Source: Salvator merianae (lineage: Eukaryota > Chordata > Lepidosauria > Squamata > Teiidae). From it: a DNA stretch of 64,000 nucleotides. Where the stretch lies: positions 2,173,870-2,237,869 of the forward strand of contig QVOM02000074.1 of NCBI GenBank assembly GCA_003586115.2, read 5' to 3'. Position 1 is the stretch's first letter. Every line of letters starts with the position of its first letter. This document shows, piece after piece, positions 1-15,060 of this stretch. Made by a program: the position numbers and the translations under genes. The notes beneath the pieces were generated by a model that saw only the letters and a list, made by a program, of their open reading frames with translations, ran no database searches and was not told the DNA's origin.

Positions 1-989
1 ACTCGTCTTGTCTCGTAGTCTGTATTTCTTGAGTCGTAAATTTTGTCTGAGGAATTTCTGCCTTGAAATCGCCCAATTTCAAAGCCTTATCCCTTGTTTC
101 ATGACGTTCAGTGCGTAAAGCACCCATTTCCATTTTAATGTCCTGTCTTAATCTCTCAAAAGTCAGCCTCTGAGTCTCAAAAGCATTCTGCATTACTTGA
201 AAAATAGCATCCATTTTTTTAAGAAGTAAATCTGGCTGGCAGCCACACTGTTAATTTCTTTCTAATTGCATGTTTTCTTCTCCTTATCTGTCTTAAAAAC
301 TTGGTTCTCTGAAGAAGCCCTCTAATTAATAAAGACACTTTTTTCTTTTATTTTCTTCTTTCGTCTTAATTAAACCGAACTCCCATATCCGTGCATTCTG
401 TTTATTTACTTATCTGATAAACACCGGCCAAATGTATTTTAATAAAGCACTGAAAACCCCAGTGTGTCCGAAGAACAGAACTTTAAATGATTTATCTAAA
501 AAAAACTTCACAGCCTTTGCAAATACTTTGGCATCTTGCTGAATTACGATGTTTAAACTTTCAGCATACATTGTCCAAACTGCAATTGTAGAGGTATTTT
601 TTCTTTCTTTCTTTCTTTTGCTCTTCTTAATGCTTATCTTAGTTTTAAAATCTTCATTAATTAAAAAGGGGATTGGCTGAACTTATGGTCCTGCAGACGA
701 AAGTCTTGAAGACGACACACAACGTGACTTGGGAATGTTGACAAAACTCCCCCAGCTCCTTCATCTCCTCCTTACGCCGAAAGCCACGGTTCTCTCATAG
801 TCCCCACTGGGGGGAGACTTGATGGAGCTCAAATGAGGAATCCCTCCACCTCCCTGTCACTCAGGGAGATGAAATCTTCAGACGGGGGGGTTTGAATTCC
901 CCCCTCTGTCTCCTCACGTTGTGGTTTGCTCAGAGGAAAAATCCTCTCAGCAACTACATTCGGCCATCTTCCCCGGAAGTCCCGTCCAT
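1..989 (-). mobile_element. L1-type LINE, 5' end (5'UTR and start of ORF1), runs off the window
   Basis: Read on the minus strand, this is the 5' end of an L1-type retrotransposon. Positions about 600-950 are a GC-richer 5'UTR. Its core (834-880, with the words CCTCCCTGTCACTCAGGGA and GAAATCTTC) recurs at 6722-6784 in the 5'UTR of the complete L1 copy, which identifies the family. Positions 1-270 encode a lysine/glutamate-rich coiled-coil stretch resembling the ORF1 start at 6130. The right edge is near 989, where sequence of an older L1 resumes (it matches the plus-strand copy around 34850). The reading frame contains stops, so this is a dead copy. The 3' part lies outside the window. Confidence 0.75.
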
Positions 990-1586
990 ATAATTCTCTA
1001 AGTTTTCTTACTGGGATCTTACCCCACATTAAACTCCTATTGCCTAAATTGTGTATCTTTTTCTCTATTTTTACCCACTTTTCTTCTGTTTTAACTTCTA
1101 TTAATTTTTTACTTTAAAAAGCCACATAGTATTTCTCCAGAGTGGGAATAGACCATCCGCCTTCATGAATTCCCTATTTAATACCATTTTCCTTAATCCT
1201 GGTCATTTTGTATTAAATATCCAACTATTTATCTTACCATCACATTGTTTCAATACCCTAATATTTACTTTTTCAGGCACTGTTTGAAATAAATATAAAA
1301 TCCTTGGGATAATAAACATTTTCACCACTCTTGTTCTTGATAGCATGGACATTAGTTTTTGTTTTTATTTTTCAGCTGTTCATTAACTTTCTTCCATACC
1401 TGCCTGTAGTTTTCATAAAATAATTTATTAATATTTGTGGTAAGAATTACCCCTAAATTCTTCATCTTTTTAACTCCTAATTTTAATCCAGTTAACCTTC
1501 TTACTTCAATCTGCTCCTGAGGTGGAGTATTAAGAAACATCGTCTCTGATTTAGTTGTATTTACTTTCAAACCTGACATTTGGGTA
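990..1586 (-). mobile_element. Older L1-type LINE, ORF2 C-terminal remnant (left part)
   Basis: This minus-strand fragment encodes the part of an L1 ORF2 just after the reverse-transcriptase core. Residues such as MSGLKVNTTKSE and LGVILTTNINKLFYEN (1352-1579) match the plus-strand L1 near 34380-34460. It is the direct continuation of the fragment at 6884-8294: the frame reads RNILETF at the end of that block and continues TQMSGLKVN here, interrupted by a younger 5.3-kb L1. The region 990-1350 aligns by eye with 34550-34870 in reverse complement. Many stops and frameshifts are present. Confidence 0.8.
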
Positions 1587-1607
1587 AAAGTTTCTAAAAT
1601 GTTTCTT
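1587..1607. repeat. Target-site duplication, left copy, of the inserted L1
   Basis: This 21-nt direct repeat is identical to 6884-6904 and contains TTTCTAAAATG. The two copies bracket the younger L1 exactly. Removing one copy plus the element rejoins the older L1 reading frame. The length is typical of target-primed reverse transcription. Confidence 0.9.
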
Positions 1608-1646
1608 TCTTTTTAAAAAAAATGTTGCTATATTTCAGATATATAA

Positions 1647-5194
<3,548 letters not shown>

Positions 5195-5205
<11 letters not shown>

Positions 5206-6130
5206 CTTGGTTTTCTGTATTACTAGGTTCTACTGTTCCAACCTCTTGTTGGTCCACTACTTGATTTTCACCTTCTAATTTCAGCAGCTCATCTTCCATC
5301 TCCTCCAATCTTTTTCCATACTTCTGCAAAAGGTCTTGCATCTTATCCCCTGAGTTCAATCTAAATCTTTGATGATTCCAGGTGAAAATTTCTCCTTCGG
5401 GTATATCCCATCTAAATGAGATCTTTTTTTTCAGCAGTTCAGTCAGCCTTGTATATTCTTTTCTCCATTGTAGAATTTTTCTCAGAATTTCCTTTAACAA
5501 AATAATTGTACCTTAATCTGTACATATAGGTCACTCATAATGCCTTGCTAAAACAGCATCTCTAATAAATTTCTTCACAAAAAGGACCAGCACATCCCTT
5601 GGGACTTTATTTCTCTTTGCATATCTTGTGTTAATCCAATTGGCTCGATCTATTTCTTGATCAAAATAAGTTTCCTCTGCTTGCATTGCTTGTGCTAGCA
5701 GTCCAATTATTAATTATCGTGTATATTCATTCTTTTTTTCAGGTAAATTTCTGAATCTGATAAAATATTCCATGTTCCTAAAACCAGTGATCAACTGTGC
5801 TCGTTTAACTGTTGCAATCTGCGCGTCCTGTACCATAGATTTTTTCTGAAGGGTTTCTACCTTAGTATCTAACTTGTTAGAGACCTCTTCTAGATTTAAA
5901 ACCTTATCTTTTATTTCACAAACTTCAGTGCATAGTGCCCCAATTTCCTTTTTGAGGTCTTGTCTTAATCTTTCAATATTCTCTTTCTGATTAAAGAATG
6001 AACTTCTCATTTCTTTAAGAATAACATCCAATTTTTGTTCCACCGAATTCTGAACTTCCAGATCTGATCCTTCCCTTCTCTGATCCTTCAACTGCTTGTC
6101 TTTTTCTAATTTGGACTTTCTAGTATCCAT
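5195..6130 (-). pseudogene. L1 ORF1: RNA-binding coiled-coil protein, broken
   Basis: ORF1 supplies the nucleic-acid-binding chaperone of the L1 particle. The start ATG at 6130 opens a lysine/glutamate-rich protein with a long predicted coiled coil (to about residue 110), followed by ITGFRNMEYFIRFRNLPE, which is the beginning of the RRM-like domain. The frame stops at about 5714. The C-terminal domain continues in other frames to 5195 (RFRLNSGDKMQDLLQKYG near 5370). It ends GATGGAATGTAA, so its stop overlaps the ORF2 start at 5205. At least one frameshift or stop lies in 5500-5714. Confidence 0.75.
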
Positions 6131-6883
6131 AATTTACAATTTTTCACTTTTTATATGCACTTGAATCCTTTATTACAGTTTCACACAGATCCAGCAGACC
6201 AATTTTCTAGAGTTGAAAACATTTCATATCCTTTGCTGCCATCTAGTGGCCATTCGCTATATGGCTCAGTCAACTGTTTTGCAGGATTTAAGTAAAGAAA
6301 GAGAAGCTTCTCTTGCCATGATTTATGACTGCCATGATTTATGACTGAGAACTCTCCCTTTTTCTTATCTCTTAGCTGATATGAACTTAGTACTAATATA
6401 TTTTAATTGCTTACTGGAATCCCAGGATTGTAAGAGAAAAAGAAAACATTAAATCATGCCTTTACCATTTCGTGCCTCTGCAGTTATTTTAATACAGTGC
6501 TGGATTTACGTCATTTGACTTTTGGCATATATTCATAGAATTAAAGAAGAAGCTGTTGTCTGAAGATTCTATATGTTGATCTTAAGTTAAATTTCTTCAT
6601 AAATTAAAAGTGGATCGACTGAATTTGGTGCCTTAAAGGCGACTTACAGCGATTGTAGTTGCTCCATCCAACTTTGTTCTCCCTTCTGCAAAGGCTGCCG
6701 CCCATGCTGGGGGGGGAAATCTTGTTGGAACATTAATGAGGAATCCCTGTACCTCCCTGTCACTCAGGGAAATAAAATCTTCCAACAGAGGGTGGCTTAA
6801 ACCCTCCCCTCCATCTCTTCTCGTTTCAGTCTGTACGGAGATAAATGTCCTACAGTCTTATTCTGCCATTACTCCACGACGTC

Positions 6884-8294
6884 AAAAGTTTCTAAAATGT
6901 TTCTAAGTACTATTACCATTTCCCTAGGCATCTGAGTAATTATCATTGCATCGTCTGCAAATGACTTTATTCTAACTTCTTCCCCTTTGACTTGATAACT
7001 CTGCCACCTATTATCCTGACTAACATCATTGGCCAATGGTTCCCTTGCCAAAGCAAATAGTAAGGGAGAAAGGAAACAACCCTGCTGTGTTCCATTTAGT
7101 ATTCTAATCTGCCTTAAAGTGGTTCCATTTATTTTAATATATGTTGTAGATCCCTCATATAAATGCTTAATTACTTCACAAAATTTATCCCCCATATCAA
7201 ACTTTTGGCCTATTTTATATAAATATTAATAAATACCAAATCAAATGCCTTTGTCAATCTAATTTCAAAATTCCCAGTTTTATAATTATATTTTTAGCAT
7301 AACATTAATAAGATTTCTTATAGGTTACAAACTATAGGTTACCAATATATCTACTTTTAATAACACCTCTTGAACCTTTTTTATATTGATCTTCCTTTAT
7401 TATTTTTAGTATAATTTCCTCTAACCTTTTTGTCAATGCCTTAGTAAATATTTTATAATCCTGATTTGATAAACTTGGTCGATAAGAACCAGGATCTATT
7501 GGATATTTTTTTTTGAGGTTTTAATATTGTAATTATTTTTATCTTATTGCAAGAATCTGATTTTAATCTAGTATATATCATTAAAAGGAATTTGCATTTG
7601 AGTGAGGTACTAATAGTACCTCTTTAAAAAATTTTATAAAAAAGAGCTGTAAATCTATCAGGACCAGCAGACTTAGCGGGTTTTAGAACCTGAATCACCT
7701 CTTCTATTTCATGCTGGATTATATCTGTATTTAATCTCTGCTTCTGCTCATCTGTTAACTTTCTATCAGTGTTCCACACAAAACCTTGAACTCTATCTGC
7801 CTTATATAATTTTTCATAATATTTAGCCATTACTTCTACTACTTCCTTATTCTTAACTTTTACATCTCCATCTCCATCTTGTAATCTATTAATGATTCAT
7901 TTTTTCCTTTTGCTTCTTCATAACTTTTGACATCCTTTTGACATTAAAAATATTCATTTTTAATCAGAGCCCATCTCTTGCTACATTTAACAATATCATA
8001 ATTTTCTAACTCTTTATTTTTCTCCCAGTCCTGCCTGTTTAGTCTTGTCTTATTTTGTAATATATTTCAACTGTGACACTTCTACCTTATTTAGCAACTC
8101 TTCCCTATTTCTTTTCCACATTCTTCTTTGTAGAATTCCCAATGATATATACTGCCTCCAATTGTTGCTTTAAATGCGTCCCATAAAACTTTTTCTGACA
8201 TTCCTGGAGTTCTACTTACTAAAAAAAAATAAATCTATTTCTCTTTTTAATTTCTCCTTATACATCCCATTTTCTAAAATCACTGGATCAAATC
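6884..8294 (-). mobile_element. Older L1-type LINE, ORF2 reverse-transcriptase remnant (right part)
   Basis: Minus-strand L1 ORF2 continuing the fragment at 990-1586. The RT N-terminal part at 7830-7624 (DEQKQRLNTDIIQHEIEEV, LKPAKSAGPD) closely parallels the plus-strand copy at 33835-34000. The RT core is at 7195-6884, with GTQQGCFLSPLLFALA and an intact FADDAMIITQ box. The right edge, near 8294, is where a CR1 tail begins. Before that, 8240-8294 matches 33304-33360 in reverse complement. Several frameshifts and stops occur around 7200-7620 and 7830-8170. The repeat at 6884-6904 is the right target-site duplication of the inserted L1. Confidence 0.8.
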
Positions 8295-8830
8295 TGTGTA
8301 CAATTCTGGTCACCTCACGTCAGAAAGTATATTGTAGAACTGGAGAAGTTGCAGAAAAGGGCAACCAGAATGATCAGGGGGCTGGAACACCTTCCTTGTG
8401 AAGTCAGGCTGCAACATCTAGGCCTCTTCAGCCTTGAAAATTGGCATTTAAAGGAGACCTGATTGAAATATATAAAATCATACACGGTATGGATAAGGTG
8501 GATAGAGAAAAAAATCATTTCTCTGTCACACAACACTAGGAAGAGGGGGCACTCTATGAAGCTGATGGTAGGAGAGTTAGGACCAACAAGGGAAAGTATT
8601 TTTTTCACCCAGAGGGTCACCGGTCTATGGAGTTTATTACCAGAAGAGATAGTGACAGCAATCAGCCTGGATAGTTTAAGAAAAGATTAGACAGATTCAT
8701 GGAGGTCAGGTGTATCAATGGCTACTAGAATGGATGCCTAGGTACTGCCGCCAGGTTAGAAAGGCAGGCAGGATGCCTGTAAAACCCATTTGCAGGGAGT
8801 CAAGACAAGAATCTTTTCTGCTTTATCAAA
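8295..8830 (+). mobile_element. CR1-family LINE, 5'-truncated 3' end
   Basis: This plus-strand fragment covers the end of a CR1 ORF2 and its 3'UTR. It encodes the RAT-like stretch after the polymerase (LEKLQKRATRMI-type sequence at 8340-8375) and IYKIIHGMDKVDRE near 8467-8510. Downstream text around 8700-8800 has a close minus-strand counterpart at 49440-49520. It is truncated at the 5' side, as is usual for CR1, and abuts the older L1 at 8294. Stops are present. Confidence 0.75.
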
Positions 8831-10190
8831 AGCTTATATAAGAATTCCCATATACAGATCAAATCTACTAAAGGAAATCCAAACTGAAAAAGGTGTCAGA
8901 CAAGAATGATCCTAGTGCCCATGTAATATCTTTTGTAACCCTCTGGAGGTCCTATTACTTGTGCTAGAAGGACACTTCTCAGGTTTTGGTAGCAAGAAAG
9001 TTAGTGAGCAACTGTATGCAGATGACACTGTTTTGCTGTCCAGATCCAGATAAGGTCTCAGAAGACTTTTAAATACCTGTGTTAACTTCTATAAAGAAAA
9101 TGGGTTTCAGGTCCAAAATCCTAGTTTTTGAGCCTAAAACATTCAAGCAAAACCAGCAAATCAAAAATCAAAAACTAGAACAAGTGCTAAATTTTCAGCA
9201 TCAATTATCCTGGGATCTCCACTGAAGCTTCCCTTTACAAAAAACTTAATTTGTTTTTTCTTTCCTAGAGGGAGAAGATACCACCTGGAATCATGAAGGC
9301 AAAGCTGACATCCCAACTGTTATATGGCATTCCGGTTCGGATTAAAGCTGCATTCAAAGATCTAAATTCATTTCAAACCAAGTTTGTGAGATGGATACTA
9401 AATGTTCCAAATATTATCCCAAGCTCACTAACACTTCTGGAATCTGGGTAACTACTTCTAAAGAGAGTTGCTTGGAGCTATGCAATTAAAGTCTGCCTAA
9501 AGATTTATATTTTTCAAGATACAAAGGGTCTCCTTTCACAACTGACTAGGGACACATATGTGAGCTCATGGTATAGAGCCAACAAATTCACCCATGTTGA
9601 CCACTCTATCGACTACCATATGGGGTCAAATCAAGCCATATCTGAATAAATCAATGGCTTATTGATATTTCCACCCAATAACTTATTTCAAAAGCAAATT
9701 CCTCTTGCTCCCCATTTTCACTTGGCTTAACATATCCCAATTTTCCAAGAATATTTCCCTATCTAAATACATTAATAAATAGGAATCATAGGTTCATTTT
9801 CACCAGGGTCAGACTCAATTTATTTCCTATAAAGATATATTTTGGGAGATATGAAGGCATTCCTGTTAATTTAAGAGTCTGCCCATGTAAACAAGAGCCT
9901 GAAAGATTGAACATGTTCTTTTGAAATGCTCTTTTTATAACGGGGCAGTGTGACAAACTAATCTGATCTATTATTCAACATCTTTTGGGGAATCCCAGTG
10001 GTGATATGGTCAGGTTTCCATTGGAAGAAATGAACTCCATGATAACTTTAGCCAAGTTCCTTTCAGCACCCATAAAGACCAGAAGACAATTATGAAGCTG
10101 TAAGCTTTTATTGTCCAACCTTTTATTATGATACCTTTGTTGTAATAGATTTCAAATTTGCATTTTAGGGATCCAATCTGACTGCAAATA
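8831..10190 (+). mobile_element. Degenerate LINE reverse-transcriptase fragment with a YADD box
   Basis: A heavily mutated non-LTR reverse transcriptase on the plus strand. The clearest piece is EQLYADDTVLLSRS at about 9010-9050, the catalytic YADD motif. A downstream thumb-like region at 9290-9440 reads MKAKLTSQLLYGIPV and FVRWILNVPN. The sequence ends near 10190 in an AAATAAATAAATTG tail, typical of a LINE 3' end. No long frame survives. The motif style differs from the L1 (FADD), CR1 (F-DDTKL) and L2 (YADDTQLY) copies in this window, so it is a separate LINE lineage whose clade I cannot assign. Confidence 0.6.
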
Positions 10191-11181
10191 AATAAATTGA
10201 AAAATCGTTAACTCATCTTAAGGTAGATTCTCTAACTGCCATAAAAGAGCCATGCAAGCAAACAAAAAAAATAAAATCTGCTATTAGGAAAAAGGAAGCC
10301 CTTTGAGCTAAATTGCACTAATTCATACTGTCCTATGTTATCTTAAGAAGGCAATATTCACAAGGTTATCACTCTTAGGAAAATTCATTTTGTTCTCCTC
10401 TATCTGCAAACATACAACATCTTGATAAATGTTTATTAATTCCTTGTTAGCAGTTGACATGCAGTGCTTAATGTACATGCTTTGCAGATATAATAGATGC
10501 CTTTTCTTTCACTCAGAGTGTTCATAGCTCCACCTGCTTAACTCTTCACCTGTGAATCCCTCCAGATTTAACTACATAATAACTCTGTATTTCGGTTTCA
10601 TAAGAGGCCATATTCAACCCAACCACATTATCTTTTCAGAAAATGAGGCAGAAGGCAGAAGGCATCCGCATCTGATGCGGGGACTAGACTGGGCAAAGCA
10701 GCGCATGTAGCTGCAGCCTAAGTCTCACTAGATACAGCAATAGTGAAAATGGAATTTCCCTTAGCAAAAATTGTTCACAACAGGCTTCCCTATAATCTGA
10801 GTAAAGTAGCTGGGTTCTAAGATTTACTGCTAAAGATCAGTGTGTTTATTTTTACTTAATTCTGCAGTGGTGCCCGGTGTCATTCTGTCTGCATTGTAGC
10901 AGCAGGCAGCTGAAGCCCCTAGCACACCTTCTTTTCATTCACCCAAAATGCTCATCTGTAATTGTTCACCTTTACAAGTATGGGAGCATTTTGACTCTGC
11001 AACTTTATATTCATTACATCCATTAATATTTTGGAGACTTAATTTTCCCCCTCTTCAATCATCCATTTCAACCACTGTACCTTTGAACTTTCCTTCTCCA
11101 GGTTACTGCTTTTTGCCTCTATTCACCCTGCCCTTCTTCCTTTCTAGCTAGCTATTGCTGACTTTGACTCCCATCCATTAC
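10191..11181. other. Intron sequence, nothing recognised
   Basis: This lies on the 3' side of the last visible ARHGEF5 exon. I searched the minus strand for a splice acceptor followed by the start of a DH domain and found none. There is no clear repeat or RNA gene. Confidence 0.5.
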
Positions 11182-11438
11182 CTCTTGAAGTTTCTGCTCC
11201 TCTCTAGTCATGCTAAGCAGCACTGTGCTTCCTCGAACCATGGGAATGTCCTGCCAGAGGGATGAACCAGACGAAACTGACAGCAGATAGGAATCTTGTG
11301 GGGAGAGCACCTTTTTCTGTAGCCTCTGAGAGATTGAGGATTCCAGCTCTAAATCTTCAGATAAAGAATCTGCTCTCTTTTGGCTTTGAATGGCTTTGTT
11401 CAATGCAACATCACTGTATTCTTGGTAGAGTAACCTTG
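11182..11438 (-). CDS. ARHGEF5: ARHGEF5 exon (autoinhibitory segment, last exon before the DH domain)
   Basis: A 257-nt coding exon. The acceptor is a pyrimidine-rich tract ending CCACAG before 11438, and the donor is GAG/GTAATG at 11182/11181. It enters in phase 1 (the T of the previous exon completes TCA) and ends in phase 0. It encodes RLLYQEYSDVALNKAIQSQK, then a serine-rich linker, SLWQDIPMVRGSTVLLSM and ends EEQKLQE. In the ephexin family the LLYQEYSDV helix binds back on the DH domain and holds the exchange factor inactive until tyrosine phosphorylation by Src-type kinases; both tyrosines are present. The SLWQ-IP-VR-STVLLSMT-E-QKLQE text is what I recall of mammalian ARHGEF5 immediately before its DH domain. 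An unspliced frame would add only VMDGSQSQQ and a stop, which supports the donor choice. Confidence 0.92.
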
Positions 11439-12352
11439 CTGTGGAGAAAAACAAACAAACCTTCTAAGCTGTAATTAATAAACTAAGATTTAGCAAGAAC
11501 TTTTGTGCTGTGGTTCCTAAGGATGCACTAAGGAAGGGTGGAGACAAGAGTGAGATGATTAGCTGTTACAAATCACATATATAAATTCACTTGTGTTTAG
11601 TGACTAACACACTGGAAGCTTTCTTTTCAGGGGCATTAGAAAGGGTATGTTTTCTGTTTTTACATCAACAAACTAGTATATTTTGAGAAATCAGAGTTAC
11701 TTTAAGAATGGGGAAAAAAATTAAAAGCTGAAAATTTCAAGGAAAGGGCTTGAATGTTTCCTTCAGTAACTTTTCTGCCATAGCTCTTTCTACTATGGCT
11801 GAGAAGCTTTATCGGTGTTTGCTAAACTATGACACATTTATCATTGGTAGTACGCAAGATAATTTATATTATACATAACGTGGTGTACAGATATACTTTT
11901 TTTTAGTTTATATAAATTTCTAAGTAAAAAAGGGTGAACCAATTTATGTATTCAGTAAATAAAAATGCATATATGAAAAAAAAATTATAAAGTAGCATAC
12001 AAAAGACTGGTTGGCAACTTACTGTCTTAAAAGACAATAAAATGTGCCTGAGCATTCAAGTATGAAAACTCTGAGTTGCCTGAACATCCGAGTTTCCTCT
12101 TGGCCTTGCCAGTGCGATCCAGAGTATAAACATGACATTTGGCACTAGGCTGGCTACAGGAGCTGCCCTGCGGTCCATCCAATCACTTTAGGGGCTTATT
12201 CTGGATTTTTTATCAGGGCTTCCTCCCTTAGCCTTTCCTTTTTCAAAGGCACTCGTGAAGACTGAAGCTCTTTTATCCATAGCTGGGAAGACCCAATGGC
12301 CTTCTGTAGCTGAGTGGGGATTCGAACCACAGGACTCTTGGATTTTAACTTA
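11439..12352. other. Intron sequence, nothing recognised
   Basis: Part of the 2.8-kb intron between two ARHGEF5 exons. It is AT-rich. No repeat family or RNA gene is recognised before the transposon at 12353. Confidence 0.5.
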
Positions 12353-13545
12353 GGCCGCGGTCTGACATCGTAAATTTAATCCGTTTCAGAAGAGTACAAG
12401 GACTGAATTCATCTTCTAATCGTTCCCACAGTTACAGTTTAACACGGGCTCAATTCGTATTTGCTTGTTCCCACACTGATATTTCCCATGCTTGGCACGG
12501 AGAAACAGTACCTTTTCTGCCTCCACCCCTCGTCAAATTCTCCTCCCTGTGCAGTCAGTGATTGGCTGCAGTCACAACGTTCAAATCTTGATGTCACAGG
12601 GGCGGGAAAGTCAAGCTCCGCTCTCCGAATGTCCCCGCTGCTGCCTCAGAACGTGGATTCACTTGGCAACGTTACTAGTCATTCGCCATTTGCTCCTTCT
12701 CCACACTACAGCCTCTATCTACACAAGCAGAACTTTAAAACTATGTGTACCGCACAATTAAGCTTTTTAAAGGGCTGATGGCGATTTCTGCTCCCTTGCA
12801 AGTGCACTTTTGCGCAATTGCACAATTTAAAAGTAGCGCAAAAGCAGGAAGAGGTCCGTGACGAAGGGGAAACGTGGGGAGGGAATGGGGGGGGCTCTAT
12901 TATCTTGATAGTGCAGTTCATGGCCAGCAAATGGACTCTGCCTAATTTCCCCCCGAGATATCCGCAGCGGCATGTGTCCCCGCTGTGTAGCTGTGTGCTG
13001 CCGATGGCAAAACTCATCTTGAGTGGGTTCTTTGTTGGGGCAAGAGGATTGCAACCCCAAACAGGCGCAGTTTCTTTTTTGGTTTAAAGAGCAGATGGAA
13101 GTGGAGGAATCCTTTAATTTCTTCCTGGCAGTATCGAATGGGGGATAAAGAAAGAGAAAGGACCACAGCTAGCGAAGTAAAAAGGGGGGCCGTTTCTTTT
13201 CCCTGGCAGCGACGGAAGGGAGGATAATGGAGGCAGAGGAAACTACTGCACTTCCTGCCCACCCACAAAGTCTGTCATCGGACAGCACAAAATGGGGATC
13301 CCTCCCTGTACATGCCCCCCCAAAAGTACGGTCCCTCCCAAATAGTCTCCTTCCCCTTTCCCACATTGCAAAGTAAAGCGCACTAGCGATCTGGAACAGC
13401 TTGAGAACTCACTAAATCCGAATACAATGTAGTCCAGATTTCACCAATTTAGTCCAGAAAAACTATGGAACGGCAAGATCATGTCGGGCCAGCGGGAACG
13501 GAAGACGGCCTGTAAACTGATTAAATGCTGTGTTGGAATGTGGCC
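12353..13545 (+). mobile_element. Non-autonomous DNA transposon, family 1 (1.2 kb), copy A
   Basis: An element with terminal inverted repeats starting GGCCGCGGTCTGACATCG on the left, and GGCCACATTCCAACACAGC when the right end is read in reverse. The flanking trinucleotides are TTA and TCA, an imperfect 3-bp duplication. It is almost the same sequence as 47871-49068. The ends, but not all of the middle, match the inverted copies at 21850-23499 and 24257-25782. No transposase frame is visible; the short open frames are not homologous to anything I know. Around 12559-12610 it carries an inverted CCAAT box and a GC box (GGGGCGGG) that recur in the other copies. The superfamily is not certain. Confidence 0.85.
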
Positions 13546-13622
13546 TCAGTGTTCTTAACCACTGTGCCATCGGAGTTTGGGAAACACTGAGCTGAAATCT
13601 GAGGTATTCTGGAAGAAACGAA

Positions 13623-13708
13623 GACCCTTCCCGCACTGGGCCTTATTCCGGATGGCATGTCCCTATTCCAGGATGTGATGTAGACTAAGGGCCAATACAG
13701 AAAGCGCC
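13623..13708. mobile_element. Short MITE remnant (CTGCACTTGG-TIR family)
   Basis: An 86-bp foldback fragment. CCCTTCCCGCACTGGGCCTTATTCC on the left faces TAAGGGCCAATACAGAAAGCGCC on the right, so the halves are imperfect inverted repeats. The text is related to the 170-180-bp MITEs at 56192, 58231 and 61364, but the centre is deleted. Confidence 0.55.
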
Positions 13709-14213
13709 AGAGAAACATAGCAGTGGCCTGGAGATTGTGACCACAGCAGGACTGAGCCAAGGTAATGTGTGTATTTTGCAGGATATATCAAAATCTTACA
13801 GAGATCATACCCTGTCATGTACTGACTAATAGTCAATTTATTTAAGATTTCACATTCCCAGTTCGGCAATAAGAAACAGAGGTGTGATTTTAATATGACT
13901 GTCTTGAAAATACAACAGGCTAAGTCCAACTGAGGTTCTGCTTAATTAACATTACTAATATACTAATAAATAATAAAATGTTTAACGTTATTAAATACAA
14001 CCTAAAATATGGAACAAATAGTTGAGTTCTTCTGCTGCACACAACAGACAAAACAAAACAGAAGCAACAAGGGAAAAGGCAAATGAGGGATGGCATAAAC
14101 ATTCCAGTACAGTATTCATAATTTTAAGTAGAACTCAGATTATCCTTATCCAACAACTACATGTTTTAACTATAGCATGGCTTTGATAGAAGAAGTAAGA
14201 AAAAGATGCTTAC

Positions 14214-14278
14214 ATGAATTGATGAGTTTAGAGTGTCTCCTCTTGAAGTTTTCTACTGTCTCTGGTGGTTTCTTCTCT
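14214..14278 (-). CDS. ARHGEF5: ARHGEF5 exon (65 nt)
   Basis: A small internal exon. The acceptor is CCCTGAAAG before 14278 and the donor is TCAT/GTAAGC at 14214/14213. It enters with one base completing a glycine codon left by the 26306-26390 exon and ends with a single T that joins the next exon. It encodes EKKPPETVENFKRRHSKLIN followed by S. The other nearby AG acceptors would put stop codons in frame, so this start is forced. HSKLINSS followed by LLYQEYSDV in the next exon is a conserved run in mammalian ARHGEF5, as I recall it. It lies just N-terminal to the autoinhibitory helix. Confidence 0.85.
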
Positions 14279-14904
14279 CTTTCAGGGAATAAAAAATAAA
14301 GATGTAACTAGTATACTCACTTTTGTGTCAATATTTCATTTCCTCCCCTGTTTGTTTCCTTTATTCGTAAGTTTTGCATACAAATATCTTGTAACCAGTC
14401 ATGAAAGAATATTACTTGGAAAATCAGGGAAATAAAATAAGAAAATATGTAATATATATGAAAATAAGAAATATTCATCTCTAAAATAACTAGTTTATCT
14501 TAGGTACTGCATAATATTTACTGCAGTTGGCATTTTATTACTAAACTCAGACACTACAGTGTTGCTGAAGAAAATGGCAGATCTGATATTCAGAACAAAA
14601 TCATGAAGTCTTCTCAGCCCATACAGTTCAGATTTTTTTTTCCTGTTACAGTCCTCTTAGTAGGTCAAATATGTTTCATCCTAACACAGAGAAGGATAAG
14701 GTTCCTAAGTCTCACATTGAATTAAATTTGAAACCGAGTCTCCTCTCTTAAAATTCAGTAATTGGTTTGGAAACTGGCTAAGTTATTGTCCCAATGGCTT
14801 AATGTACCACTGATCTTCTAATCTCTCCATACTGTTAGAAAATAACATCTAAGCTTTATTATTACCATTACCATTACCATTACTACTACTGCTATTATTA
14901 TTTT

Positions 14905-15060
14905 GCATCTTTATCCCCACTTGTGTCCAAAGATCTCAGGGCAGGATCTAGCAGTAAAAATAAAGTATAAAATGAACACAGTAAAATCAATAGCAGTGCC
15001 TAAAAGTGGGGAGAAGAAGCTGTTTCCTCAGCCAAAGACCAACTGAACCTGGAAAGGTGT
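14905..15060 (-). mobile_element. L2-like LINE 3'-end fragment
   Basis: The text ATCTTTATCCCCACTTGTGTCC followed by CTCAGGGCAG and a run of AAAATGAACACA with GGGGAGAAGAAGCTGTTTCC parallels 45115-45260. It is the minus-strand 3' end of an L2-type LINE; compare the plus-strand end at 30490-30545. A short (ATTACC/ATT)n tract at 14858-14903 flanks it. Confidence 0.6.
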
